A DNA stretch of 64,000 nt from Pseudofulvibacter geojedonensis (GTDB lineage: Bacteria > Bacteroidota > Bacteroidia > Flavobacteriales > Flavobacteriaceae), in the NCBI RefSeq assembly GCF_042675745.1, contig NZ_JBHTJM010000003.1:1-64000 (forward strand), written 5' to 3'. Position 1 is the stretch's first letter. Every line of letters starts with the position of its first letter. A program made the position numbers and the translations under genes. Positions 35,647 to 44,191 of this stretch are shown one piece after another. Below the pieces are notes generated by a model. The model made no database searches and was not told where the DNA came from. It saw nothing but the letters and a program-made list of their open reading frames with translations.

Positions 35647-36429
35647 ATGAATAATAGAGCAGAACAATTAAAAGCTTTTGATAGATTATTAACCATAATG
35701 GATGAATTGCGAGAGCAATGTCCGTGGGATAAAAAACAAACTTTAGAGAGTTTAAGACATTTAACAATAGAGGAAACCTATGAATTGGGCGATGCTATTT
35801 TAGCTCAAGATTTAGTTGAGGTTAAGAAAGAATTGGGAGATTTATTGTTGCACATAGTATTTTATTCAAAAATAGGTAGTGAAACTAACGATTTTGACAT
35901 AGCCGATGTTGCTAATGATATTTGTGATAAACTAATACATAGGCATCCGCATATATATGGAGATGTAGAAGTTGATAATGAAGAAGATGTTAAGCGTAAT
36001 TGGGAGCAATTAAAATTAAAAGAAGGTAAGAAAAGTGTATTAGAGGGAGTTCCTAAAAGTTTACCAGCTTTAGTAAAAGCAAATAGGATTCAGGAAAAGG
36101 TAGCTGGAGTTGGTTTTGATTGGGAAGAACCACATCAGGTTTTTGAAAAAGTAAAAGAAGAATTAGCAGAATTAGAGGAAGAGATTCACGAAGGAAATTC
36201 TAATAAGATAGAGGCAGAATTTGGAGACGTATTGTTTTCGATGATTAATTATGCACGATTCTTAAAGATCAATCCAGAAAACGCCCTAGAAAGGACTAAT
36301 AAAAAGTTTATACATCGTTTTCAGTATTTAGAAAGTAAAGCAACAGAAAAAGGGAAGAAATTACAAGATATGACTCTAGCTGAAATGGATTTGTATTGGG
36401 AAGAAGCGAAGCGGATTTCAAATAACTAA
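35647..36429 (+). CDS. mazG: Nucleoside triphosphate pyrophosphohydrolase
   Basis: MazG, 260 residues, hydrolyses (d)NTPs to NMP and PPi and is a house-cleaning or stringent-response modulator. Two all-alpha MazG domains: the first with LREQCPWDKKQTLESLRHLTIEETYEL and KKELGDLLLHIVFYSKI (ExxE...ExxD metal motifs), the second with KVKEELAELEEEI and EAEFGDVLFSMINYARF. The length is standard. The C-terminal codons YWEEAKRISNN and the stop are the first unit of a 38-bp direct repeat that runs on for about 147 bases downstream, so the gene end is present several times. Confidence 0.96.
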   Translation: MNNRAEQLKAFDRLLTIMDELREQCPWDKKQTLESLRHLTIEETYELGDAILAQDLVEVKKELGDLLLHIVFYSKIGSETNDFDIADVANDICDKLIHRHPHIYGDVEVDNEEDVKRNWEQLKLKEGKKSVLEGVPKSLPALVKANRIQEKVAGVGFDWEEPHQVFEKVKEELAELEEEIHEGNSNKIEAEFGDVLFSMINYARFLKINPENALERTNKKFIHRFQYLESKATEKGKKLQDMTLAEMDLYWEEAKRISNN

Positions 36430-36576
36430 ACTATTGGGAAGAAGCGAAGCGGATTTCAAATAACTAAACTATTGGGAAGAAGCGAAGCGGATTTCAAATA
36501 ACTAAACTATTGGGAAGAAGCGAAGCGGATTCCAAATAACTAAACTATTGGGAAGAAGCGAAGTGGATTCCAAATA
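36394..36576 (+). repeat. 38-bp direct tandem repeat seeded by the 3' end of mazG (4 full copies plus a partial fifth)
   Basis: Copies begin at 36394, 36432, 36470, 36508 and 36546. Each begins TATTGGGAAGAAGCGAAG and the full ones end with AACTAAAC, including the mazG stop codon. Copies 1-3 are identical. Copy 4 has one T-to-C change. Copy 5 keeps that change, adds a C-to-T change, and breaks off after CAAATA where the terminator begins. Copy 1 lies in the mazG coding sequence; the others are non-coding. A unit of 38 is not a multiple of 3, so the units do not form one reading frame. No spacers, hence not CRISPR. Confidence 0.95.
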
Positions 36577-36608
36577 AAAAAGCCTCTAGTTTTCTAGAGG
36601 CTTTTTTT
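36576..36608. terminator. Bidirectional rho-independent terminator between mazG and the DUF349 gene
   Basis: Stem AAAAAAGCCTCTAG (36576-36589) / CTAGAGGCTTTTTT (36594-36607) with a TTTT loop. A-run before and T-run after make it usable from both sides. It sits directly after the partial fifth repeat and 14 bases before the end of the convergent DUF349 gene. Confidence 0.9.
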
Positions 36609-36621
36609 AACAGTATACAAT

Positions 36622-38532
36622 TTATTCTTCTGTAGTGTTGTTTTCTTCTTCTTTTTCATCAGAAGTAAACATGCTTTTAACTTGTTGAATTTTTTGTTTC
36701 CAACTATTTAAGTTGTTTTTCTGCTGGTCTATTTTTTTGTAAACATCTTTAACTAAAGGATTATCTTTTTTAGCATTAGAAAAGAAGGCTAAATTGTTTT
36801 CTAATTGATTGATTTCTGATTTGATCTCATCAATTTTACGCTTAACAAACAATAGCTCATTTTCTAAAGCACGATTATCTCCTTCTAAGCTACTTAATTT
36901 ATTTTGATATTTAATTTTTTCAGCTTCATTTTTATCAATATCTAACTGATTAAATAAATTGTCAATAACAGCATTAAACGAATCGTTTATACTTAATTTA
37001 TTTCTTGGTACTTTACCTAATGTCTTCCAATGGGCAATGTGTTCCTTAATTGTATTAAGTTTATCTTGATGTTCACCTTCTAAAGAAACTTGTTTTAAAG
37101 TTTCTATATATGCTTCTTTAGCTTTTAAAGCTTCTAATTCTGATTCATTAGCTTCATTTCTTTTGGCGTGAAGCTTGTCAAAGTATGCATTGCAAGCAGT
37201 TTTAAATCGTTTCCAAATTTTGTCGCTATCTTTTTTTGGAACATGACCAATTTTTCTCCAATCGGCTTGAATTTTCTTCATTAATGGAGTAGTAGCTTGA
37301 AAATCATCATTATCCATATTGGCTTCTGCTATTTCAATCAGAGCTAATTTTTTGGTTAAATTTTCTAGCTGGTCCTTTTTGATGTTCTTGTAAAAAGCAT
37401 TTTTATTTTTATTAAAATCTCTAACAGCTTGTTTAAAGCTTGCCCAAGTTTCTTCATTTACTTTAATAGGAACTTTTCCTGCATTAAAAAAAGAAGTTCT
37501 TAAGGCTTCTATAGATTTAATTTTTTCTTGCCAAGCTTTATGATTATTGTTAGTATCTGCAGCAATAGCTCTTATTTTATTTATAATTTCATTTTTTGTA
37601 GCTAAATTAACTTCATAACGTTTATCTAACTCATTAAAATGTTCTTGTCTTCTGTCATGTAAAACCTTAGTAGCATTACTAAAGCGAGTCCAAATCTCTT
37701 CTCGATGTTCTTTACTTACAGGACCTATGTCTTCTTTCCAAGTTTTATGTAACAATTGCAATTCTCTAAAAGCCTTCATGACATCTTCTTCTTTAGAAAG
37801 TTCCTCGGCACGAATTACCATTTTCTGCTTTAATTCTAAATTGTGTTTAAAGTCTAAATCTCTTAAATCTCTATTTAAATGTAAAAAATCGTAAAAACGT
37901 TCTACATGGTGGTGGTATGTGTTCCAAACAGTGTTATATCTATCTCTAGGAATTGGTCCAGCATTCCTCCAACTTTCCTGTAAGTCTTTAAATTGCTTGT
38001 AAGTAGTGTTTATATTTTCATCAATACCTACCAAGCCTTTAATTTCTTCTATAATAGCATTTCTCTTGTTAAGATTGTTTTTTAAGCTTTCCTCAAGGTT
38101 TTTGTAATATGCATTTCTTTTACTTCTAAAATCGGCGTAAATAGTATTAAATTGAGCTTTAGTATTTGAGTGGTATTTAAAATCGATTTCATTTCCACCT
38201 TCTGCCAAAAATTCTTCTTTTTTAGCTTCAATTAGCTCACTATATTTGGCATTAAACTCTTCTTTTATTTGATTAACATGTTTGCTAATAGCTTGGATAG
38301 GGTGCTTTTGAACTAATTCAGAAAACTCATTAACCAAAGATTCCATATTCATGGCATGGTAGTCTTTAGCTTCTATTTCATGTCGCTTAGCATTTTCGTT
38401 GTCTTCTGCATCTTCTGCATTTTCATTTTCAATTTCTTGAACGACATCCTTTTCTGTAGCTTCTGTTCTTTGTACTACTGGAGTGTTTTTTTCTAATCCA
38501 TCTGCTTCTTGCAGGTTATCTATTTCAGACAT
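36622..38532 (-). CDS. DUF349 repeat protein
   Basis: 636-residue soluble protein with a highly acidic N-terminal 50 residues, followed by about five tandem DUF349 helical repeats. The repeat signature is a W-K/R..G..P....W..F pattern (SWRNAGPIPRDRYNTVWNTY; TWKEDIGPVSKEHREEIWTRF; SFFNAGKVPIKVNEETWASF; DWRKIGHVPKKDSDKIWKRF; HWKTLGKVPRNKLSINDSF). A coiled-coil C-terminal end (KYQNKLSSLEGDNRALENEL) and acidic tail follow. The family is widespread in Bacteroidota and of unknown function. Probably monocistronic; 113 bases separate it from aroE on the same strand. Confidence 0.9.
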   Translation of the reverse strand: MSEIDNLQEADGLEKNTPVVQRTEATEKDVVQEIENENAEDAEDNENAKRHEIEAKDYHAMNMESLVNEFSELVQKHPIQAISKHVNQIKEEFNAKYSELIEAKKEEFLAEGGNEIDFKYHSNTKAQFNTIYADFRSKRNAYYKNLEESLKNNLNKRNAIIEEIKGLVGIDENINTTYKQFKDLQESWRNAGPIPRDRYNTVWNTYHHHVERFYDFLHLNRDLRDLDFKHNLELKQKMVIRAEELSKEEDVMKAFRELQLLHKTWKEDIGPVSKEHREEIWTRFSNATKVLHDRRQEHFNELDKRYEVNLATKNEIINKIRAIAADTNNNHKAWQEKIKSIEALRTSFFNAGKVPIKVNEETWASFKQAVRDFNKNKNAFYKNIKKDQLENLTKKLALIEIAEANMDNDDFQATTPLMKKIQADWRKIGHVPKKDSDKIWKRFKTACNAYFDKLHAKRNEANESELEALKAKEAYIETLKQVSLEGEHQDKLNTIKEHIAHWKTLGKVPRNKLSINDSFNAVIDNLFNQLDIDKNEAEKIKYQNKLSSLEGDNRALENELLFVKRKIDEIKSEINQLENNLAFFSNAKKDNPLVKDVYKKIDQQKNNLNSWKQKIQQVKSMFTSDEKEEENNTTEE

Positions 38533-38645
38533 AACAATTTGTAATTATGTTGGTTAATCAAAATCAAGTCGAAATATACTAAAAAAGTTGAAATATACCC
38601 ATATTTAATGTTTGCTAAGGGGTTTTTGCATGGTATGAATATAGT

Positions 38646-39398
38646 TTACTTATTCCATATTTTCCATGCTTTTTCTGCTTGTAGTTCTAACATGTTCAAT
38701 CCATTACTAGTAATAGCCCCTTGTTCTCTCCCTTTTTTTAGAAATAAAGTTTCCGATGGGTTGTAAATTAAATCGTATAACAAATGTTTGTTAGTTATTG
38801 CTTCATAAGGAATATCTGGACAATCATTTATGTTCGGACTCGTTCCTAATGGAGTACAGTTGATAATAATTTGATGTTCGGAAATAATTTCTGAAGTAAG
38901 AGAGTCATATATAAAATCGGATCCGTCTTTTCTAGAAACAAACTGATATGGGATGTTTAGTTTTTTTAAACTATAAGCAATAGCTTTAGAAGCTCCACCG
39001 GTTCCTAATATTAGAGCCTTTTTGTGGTCTTTTGTAAGTAGGGGAGTGAGTGACTTCCTGAATCCGTACTCGTCTGTATTATAACCTTTTAGGTTTCCTT
39101 TTTTGGTAATTCGTATTGTGTTGACTGCTCCTATGCGTTGTGCCTTACTACTAATTTTATCTAATAACGGAAGGATAGTTTCTTTGTAAGGTATAGTAAC
39201 GTTAAGACCTTTAAGATTAGGATTTTGAATTAAGATATCATTGAATTTAGAAATACTTTGAATATCAAAGTTTTGATATTGATAGTTTTCTAATTTTTCT
39301 GTTTTAAATTTTTCTGAAAAATAACGTTGCGAAAAAGAATAGGAAATGTTTTTTCCTATCAAACCAAATAATTTAGTTTTTGGTTGTTTTGCTTCCAT
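38646..39398 (-). CDS. aroE: Shikimate dehydrogenase
   Basis: AroE, 250 residues, reduces 3-dehydroshikimate to shikimate with NADPH in aromatic amino acid synthesis. Substrate domain with FGLIGKNISYSFSQRYF and GLNVTIPYKETI (catalytic Lys72). Cofactor domain with ALILGTGGASKAIAYSL, and conserved NTDEYGF, NCTPLGTSP, YDLIYNPSETLFL and NGLNMLELQAEKAW. Somewhat shorter than the E. coli enzyme, as is usual in Bacteroidota. Its start codon lies inside the end of the upstream DUF368 gene (26-base overlap), implying coupled translation. Confidence 0.95.
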   Translation of the reverse strand: MEAKQPKTKLFGLIGKNISYSFSQRYFSEKFKTEKLENYQYQNFDIQSISKFNDILIQNPNLKGLNVTIPYKETILPLLDKISSKAQRIGAVNTIRITKKGNLKGYNTDEYGFRKSLTPLLTKDHKKALILGTGGASKAIAYSLKKLNIPYQFVSRKDGSDFIYDSLTSEIISEHQIIINCTPLGTSPNINDCPDIPYEAITNKHLLYDLIYNPSETLFLKKGREQGAITSNGLNMLELQAEKAWKIWNK

Positions 39399-40386
39399 AC
39401 CATTCTAGGGATAAAATTATTAATACACCAAGACTAATAAAGCCTATAGCAATTGAAGTTTCTTGATTTAATTCTGGTATAAATCTTCTATAATTAGTTA
39501 TAATCTCTCTTCCGTTTGAGTCAAAAATAAAAGATCCATCTGGTTTGGTTTTAAAAAGTGTTTCTTTCCAAGGCCATACAACTCCTAATGAACCTATAAT
39601 AAAACCAGCTATTACAGAAATAGTAGGTAGTTTAAATTTATGAAGTAAATAATTGATAAGGTGAGAAAAAGTTACCATTCCAACTAGAGAACCTAGGGTG
39701 AAAACTGCTAAAACCTGTAACATTCTCATTCTAATAGGATCACTAGTGAAACTAAAATCACCAGTGAAGATATTTGCAAAAGTATCATACAAGGCATTTA
39801 CAGAATCGACTAATAATAGAACATAGTTGCCAATTATGATTAATATAAACGACCCTGATAACCCAGGTAATGTCATTCCTGAAACACTAATAACTCCACA
39901 AAAGAAAACAAAAAGTAGATTGTCATTTTCTCTAGCAGGGTCTAAAAAGCTAATACTAATGCCTACTACGACACCAGCTATTAAAAATAATAATGCTTTG
40001 AGGTTGAATTGATCAAATTTTTTACTGATCGAATAGATAGAACCTAATATGAGTCCAAAAAAGGTACTCCAAACATAAAGCTCATAATGTATAATTAGAT
40101 AATCTAGGACTTTAGAAATGGAGAAGTAACTTACCAACATTCCTAAAATTAAATAACAAAGAAAAGATCCGTTTATGTATTTAAAAAAAGCTTTAAATCT
40201 GCCATTAAAAAGTAGTTTAAAAGCAGTACCATTAATTCTTTGTAATGAGTAAATAAATTCTTGATAAAAACCTGCAACAAAAGCTACTACACCTCCCGAA
40301 ACACCAGGAACTTTATTGGCAGCTCCCATAGCTAATCCTTTAAGAACTAAAAGAAATTTATCTAAAGCATTTCTTTCTATGTGCAT
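39373..40386 (-). CDS. DUF368 membrane protein (undecaprenyl-phosphate translocase family), first paralog
   Basis: 337 residues, about eight to nine membrane helices. The DUF368 signature is GLAMGAANKVPGVSGGVVAFVAGFYQEFIYSL near residues 14-40 and a second re-entrant-type block SGMTLPGLSGSFILIIIGNYVLLL. DUF368 proteins (PopT in Vibrio) have been identified as undecaprenyl-phosphate translocases that recycle the C55 lipid carrier. Here the family assignment is clear and the function is inferred from that work. Carries a short soluble insert before the final helix (PWKETLFKTKPDGSFIFDS). Tandem with another DUF368 gene 15 bases upstream and overlapping aroE by 26 bases. Confidence 0.9.
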   Translation of the reverse strand: MHIERNALDKFLLVLKGLAMGAANKVPGVSGGVVAFVAGFYQEFIYSLQRINGTAFKLLFNGRFKAFFKYINGSFLCYLILGMLVSYFSISKVLDYLIIHYELYVWSTFFGLILGSIYSISKKFDQFNLKALLFLIAGVVVGISISFLDPARENDNLLFVFFCGVISVSGMTLPGLSGSFILIIIGNYVLLLVDSVNALYDTFANIFTGDFSFTSDPIRMRMLQVLAVFTLGSLVGMVTFSHLINYLLHKFKLPTISVIAGFIIGSLGVVWPWKETLFKTKPDGSFIFDSNGREIITNYRRFIPELNQETSIAIGFISLGVLIILSLEWYGSKTTKN

Positions 40387-40401
40387 AAGTTTAAGTTGGT
40401 A

Positions 40402-41331
40402 TTATTTTTTAGAACCAATTCGTTCTAGTATAAAAATACTTAAAAATCCTATAACCATTAAGCTAATGGCAAAACTAATTTGAGCATCTTTATTATAGAG
40501 TTCTATATAATATTGAGGTAATATGCTTTCTTCTAAAAGAGGAACCTTTACGCCTTTTGAATTGGTGCGCCAAGTCATAACTTCTTTCCATGGCCATATC
40601 TTATTTAAAGAACCTGTAATAAATCCTGTTAAAATAGCTAGAGTAGCATTTTTGTAATTAGTAAATAACCATTTAAGTAATTTACTAAAACTTAACAGAC
40701 CAACAATTGCACCTGCAATAAAAATGAGTAGTTTTTTAATATCTAAATCATGTATGGTATCACTTAAAGTTTTATAAGCTCCTAATAAAACTAGTATAAA
40801 TGACCCAGAAATACCAGGAAGAATCATTGCGCAAATCGCAATTGCAGCAGCAAAGAAGAAGAAAATAGGATTGCCATTACTGGCTAGAGCTGGTAGAGTA
40901 GTTATGTAGTATGCAATAAAAGCTCCTAAAATTAATAGCACAATATTTGTTATAGACCATTTAGTTATTTGTTTGGCAACAAATAAGATACTGGCAAGTA
41001 CCAATCCAAAAAAGAAAGACCAAATAAGGATAGGTTGGTGTTCAATTAAATATTTGGCCAACCGCATGAAGCTAACAAAACTAATTCCAATACCTAACAA
41101 TAAAGCTAATAAGAAGTTTCCGTTGATTTGTTTCCAGGCAGCTTTAAATCCTTCGTTTTTTAATGTAGTTATTAGTGAGAAGTTAATTTGGTTGATGGTA
41201 TTGATAAGCTCTTCATAAATACCAGCTATAAAAGCAATGGTTCCTCCAGATACTCCAGGAACCGCATCTGCAGCTCCCATAGCCATTCCTTTTAGCATTA
41301 GAATGAGATAGTCAACTAAATTACGTTGCAT
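40402..41331 (-). CDS. DUF368 membrane protein (undecaprenyl-phosphate translocase family), second paralog
   Basis: 309 residues with the same helix layout as the neighbour and the same two signatures: GMAMGAADAVPGVSGGTIAFIAGIYEELI and CAMILPGISGSFILVLLGAYKTL. The C-terminal insert before the last helix is also shared (PWKEVMTWRTNSKG). The paralogs share the motif frame but differ through much of their length, consistent with an old duplication. Upstream gene of the DUF368-DUF368-aroE transcript; the TPR gene 41395-42786 is transcribed in the same direction, ending 63 bases before it. Confidence 0.9.
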   Translation of the reverse strand: MQRNLVDYLILMLKGMAMGAADAVPGVSGGTIAFIAGIYEELINTINQINFSLITTLKNEGFKAAWKQINGNFLLALLLGIGISFVSFMRLAKYLIEHQPILIWSFFFGLVLASILFVAKQITKWSITNIVLLILGAFIAYYITTLPALASNGNPIFFFFAAAIAICAMILPGISGSFILVLLGAYKTLSDTIHDLDIKKLLIFIAGAIVGLLSFSKLLKWLFTNYKNATLAILTGFITGSLNKIWPWKEVMTWRTNSKGVKVPLLEESILPQYYIELYNKDAQISFAISLMVIGFLSIFILERIGSKK

Positions 41332-41394
41332 ACATTAAATTTTATCGTAAACAAAGTAACGGAAATTAATTGATTTATATGATTCAAGAATTAA

Positions 41395-42786
41395 TTAAAT
41401 ACTATGTTTTTTAATTAATTCTTGAATAGATTTTCTGTTATAAATATTACCAAATAATTCTTCTAGAATGATAATATATTCTTTGTCATTCTGTAATGCA
41501 TTTACTAAGTGATATTGACCTTTCTGAGGTTCATTTACGCAATAGTAAAGGCCAGCTAACCTATATTCGATTTCTGCATGATTAGGATAAAACTCTAAAC
41601 CTTGTAATAGATTTTGAATAGCAGCATCTAGTTCACCAATTTTATATAATAAATCAGACCTGTCTAGCCAAGTGTTCAATTCGTAGTTGCCTAATTCTAT
41701 AATTTTTCGGTAACCCTTTTCGGCTTCTTCGTAAAAATTGAGCTTGAAATTTATTTGCGAGTAGCGTTTCCAATAAGATATATTTTGGCCATCAATATCT
41801 ATGGCTTTGTTGATATAGTATAGTGCTTTTTGATAATTCTTTAGTTTTAAATAATAATCTGTTATAGCCTGCCATCCTTTGTCTAATAAAGGGTCTTCGT
41901 GTACTGTTTTGTAGTAGTACTGCAAAGCCATTTCGGAATCATTTAACTTTTCATAGCAAACACCAATTCTTAAATATGCAAAAGAAGTAGGGTCGTCTAA
42001 TTCTAATGTGAGTAAATAATTTTCTATAGCTTCTTGATATCTACCAAGTTGTTCTAATACTTTACCTTTTTCAAAATAGGCTCCTATAAAAGTGTCATCT
42101 GAGATAATTGCAAAGTCAAATGCAGCTAAAGCTTTAGGTAGATCATTTATCTTTAAATATTGTTTTCCTAATTGATGCCAAGCAACTTCAGAGTAGGGGT
42201 TGTTATCTAAAAAGGAATTGATAAAATCTACAGCTTCTTCATGTTGCTCTAGAAAATCATAACAGTATATAATATTATACAAAGCAGCGTAGTCTAAGTT
42301 ATCTTCAGCTAAACATTTTTGGTAAAAAGTTTTGGCGAGTTCAAAATCTTCTAGATATAAATATTCCATACCTATTAAAGAGTAGATATCAGCTTTTTCT
42401 TGAGCAAATTCTAATGCCATTTTTAATACATCAATAGCTTTTTGATGCAAATCTCTTTTAGAAAGAATGGTTGCCTTCTGAATGTATATTTCATCATTAT
42501 TAGGCTCTAGCTGATATAGTTCTTCTAATTTCTTATCGGCAATGTCTAACTTGTTTTCAAAAACCATTACTTCTATATCGAACAACATTAAAGTAATAGA
42601 AGATGGGTGTTGTTCTAAACCGATTTTGATAGCTTTTTTTGCTAATGCTACTTTACCAATTTCAAGATAATGATTAATAATGCCTTCGAATTCAATAGAA
42701 TCGAAAAAGAAAACATTATTGGTCTTCAACATTTTTTCGAATTTGGTAATCGAGAAGTTGGGTTCATCATTGTGACTCAATTGCAT
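41395..42786 (-). CDS. Tetratricopeptide repeat protein
   Basis: 463-residue soluble protein made almost entirely of TPR units (for example AYLRIGVCYEKLNDSEMALQYYYKTVHEDP; IYSLIGMEYLYLEDFELAKTFYQKCL; AWHQLGKQYLKINDLPKALAAFDFAI). There is no signal peptide from this start, so it is likely cytoplasmic and a scaffold for protein-protein contacts. The frame extends 14 codons upstream to 42828, but MQLSHNDEPNFSITKFEKML at 42786 is the natural start of the family. It lies next to the tandem DUF368 and aroE genes. The flanking 42787-42992 holds no recognisable gene. Confidence 0.85.
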   Translation of the reverse strand: MQLSHNDEPNFSITKFEKMLKTNNVFFFDSIEFEGIINHYLEIGKVALAKKAIKIGLEQHPSSITLMLFDIEVMVFENKLDIADKKLEELYQLEPNNDEIYIQKATILSKRDLHQKAIDVLKMALEFAQEKADIYSLIGMEYLYLEDFELAKTFYQKCLAEDNLDYAALYNIIYCYDFLEQHEEAVDFINSFLDNNPYSEVAWHQLGKQYLKINDLPKALAAFDFAIISDDTFIGAYFEKGKVLEQLGRYQEAIENYLLTLELDDPTSFAYLRIGVCYEKLNDSEMALQYYYKTVHEDPLLDKGWQAITDYYLKLKNYQKALYYINKAIDIDGQNISYWKRYSQINFKLNFYEEAEKGYRKIIELGNYELNTWLDRSDLLYKIGELDAAIQNLLQGLEFYPNHAEIEYRLAGLYYCVNEPQKGQYHLVNALQNDKEYIIILEELFGNIYNRKSIQELIKKHSI

Positions 42787-42992
42787 AGGCGCTTTTTTTA
42801 GCAAAGTATTGCTATATATGTATAGCATTACTTATTACATTACTAAAGTTACTATTAACTATAGTTGAGATAACTTGTTAGTAGGAATTGTTATTCACAA
42901 ATTAATTAACAAATGAATAATTCATGCGTAAAGTTTTCCTATTAGTTAATAAGTTAGTAGTTTGGGTTTTACGTAATTAAAAGTTACAAAAA

Positions 42993-44183
42993 TTAAGCCA
43001 TTTTAGCTTGAATATTGTTGAGAAGGTTTATAATTATGTTGCAACCAGCTATAATTTCATCATTAGAAATGGTTAAAGGAGGGGTTATTCTAATGGCTTT
43101 AGGCTCGAATAATAACCAAAAAAGAATTAGTCCTTTATCTTGACTTTGTAGTATAACTTCGTTGCAAACCTCAGCAGAATCAACCAAAGCGGCCAACATA
43201 AGTCCTTTACCTCTAATCTCTTTTATAAGAGGGTGTTGAAGGTGTTTACGGATTAGGGCTTCTTTTTCTAAAGTCTCAGGGATTAAGTTGCTAGATGTTA
43301 TTTCTTGTAGTGTTGCCAAGGCGGCAGCGGCTATGACAGGATGTCCGCCAAAGGTAGTAATATGTCCTAATTTGGGTTTGTCTTGTAATAAGTTCATTAG
43401 TTCTGTTGAACATGAAAAAGCTCCAATAGGCATTCCACCACCCATACCTTTACCCATCACTAAAATGTCAGGGACAATGTTATAATGCTCAAATCCAAAT
43501 AATTTACCTGTTCTGCCAAACCCAGGTTGTATTTCGTCTAAAATAAGTAAAGCACCAACGCTTTCACATTTTCGCTTTACTGCTTTTAAATAGTTATTTG
43601 TTGGTTCTATAAATCCAGCTCCACCCTGAATAGTTTCTAATACAACGCCAGCTGTTTTAGAGGTGATTTTATCTAAATCAGAAAAGTTATTGAACTCAAT
43701 AAAATTTACATTGGGTAATAATGGTCTAAATGCTTGTTTACGCTCTTCATAGCCCATAATACTCATAGCGCCTTGAGTATTACCATGATAAGCGTTTTTA
43801 GCACTAATAATTTCACTTCTGCCAGTAGCACGTTTGGCTAATTTCATACCGCCTTCAATAGCTTCGGTACCAGAATTAACCAAATAGGTTTTTTCAAGCG
43901 ATTCTGGAAGTTGTTGAGCTAATAGTTTTGCTAATTCTACTGCTGGTTCTTGAATATATTCTCCATAAACCATAACGTGTAAATACTTATCTAGTTGCTC
44001 TTTTATAGCGGTAACTACTTTAGGGTGTTGATGTCCTAAACTACATGCAGAAACACCAGCTACAAAATCTAAATAAGATTTTTGTTTAGAATCGTATATG
44101 TAAGATCCTTTAGCATGAGATATTTCCATAGCTAACGGATGAGGTGTTGTTTGAGCTTGGTATTTAAAAAAGTCTTTTTTCAA
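42993..44183 (-). CDS. Class III PLP aminotransferase (acetylornithine/4-aminobutyrate type)
   Basis: 396 residues, class III aminotransferase. PLP features are SGTEAIEGGMKLA (phosphate loop), LDEIQPGFGRTGKLFGFE (Asp216 contacting the ring nitrogen) and the Schiff-base Lys245 in LVMGKGMGGGMPIGAF. DFVAGVSACSLGHQHPKV at the N-terminus is characteristic of the acetylornithine-aminotransferase branch. Exact substrate not resolvable from sequence. The start appears to be TTG (44183); no ATG precedes it in frame near the family start. It begins 8 bases after the stop of the OstA-like gene and is likely co-transcribed with it. Confidence 0.88.
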   Translation of the reverse strand: MKKDFFKYQAQTTPHPLAMEISHAKGSYIYDSKQKSYLDFVAGVSACSLGHQHPKVVTAIKEQLDKYLHVMVYGEYIQEPAVELAKLLAQQLPESLEKTYLVNSGTEAIEGGMKLAKRATGRSEIISAKNAYHGNTQGAMSIMGYEERKQAFRPLLPNVNFIEFNNFSDLDKITSKTAGVVLETIQGGAGFIEPTNNYLKAVKRKCESVGALLILDEIQPGFGRTGKLFGFEHYNIVPDILVMGKGMGGGMPIGAFSCSTELMNLLQDKPKLGHITTFGGHPVIAAAALATLQEITSSNLIPETLEKEALIRKHLQHPLIKEIRGKGLMLAALVDSAEVCNEVILQSQDKGLILFWLLFEPKAIRITPPLTISNDEIIAGCNIIINLLNNIQAKMA

Positions 44184-44191
44184 GAGAGTAT

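Noticed and set aside
36394..36576. CRISPR array
   Set aside because: Units are directly adjacent with no spacers, the first lies in the mazG coding sequence, and no cas gene is nearby.
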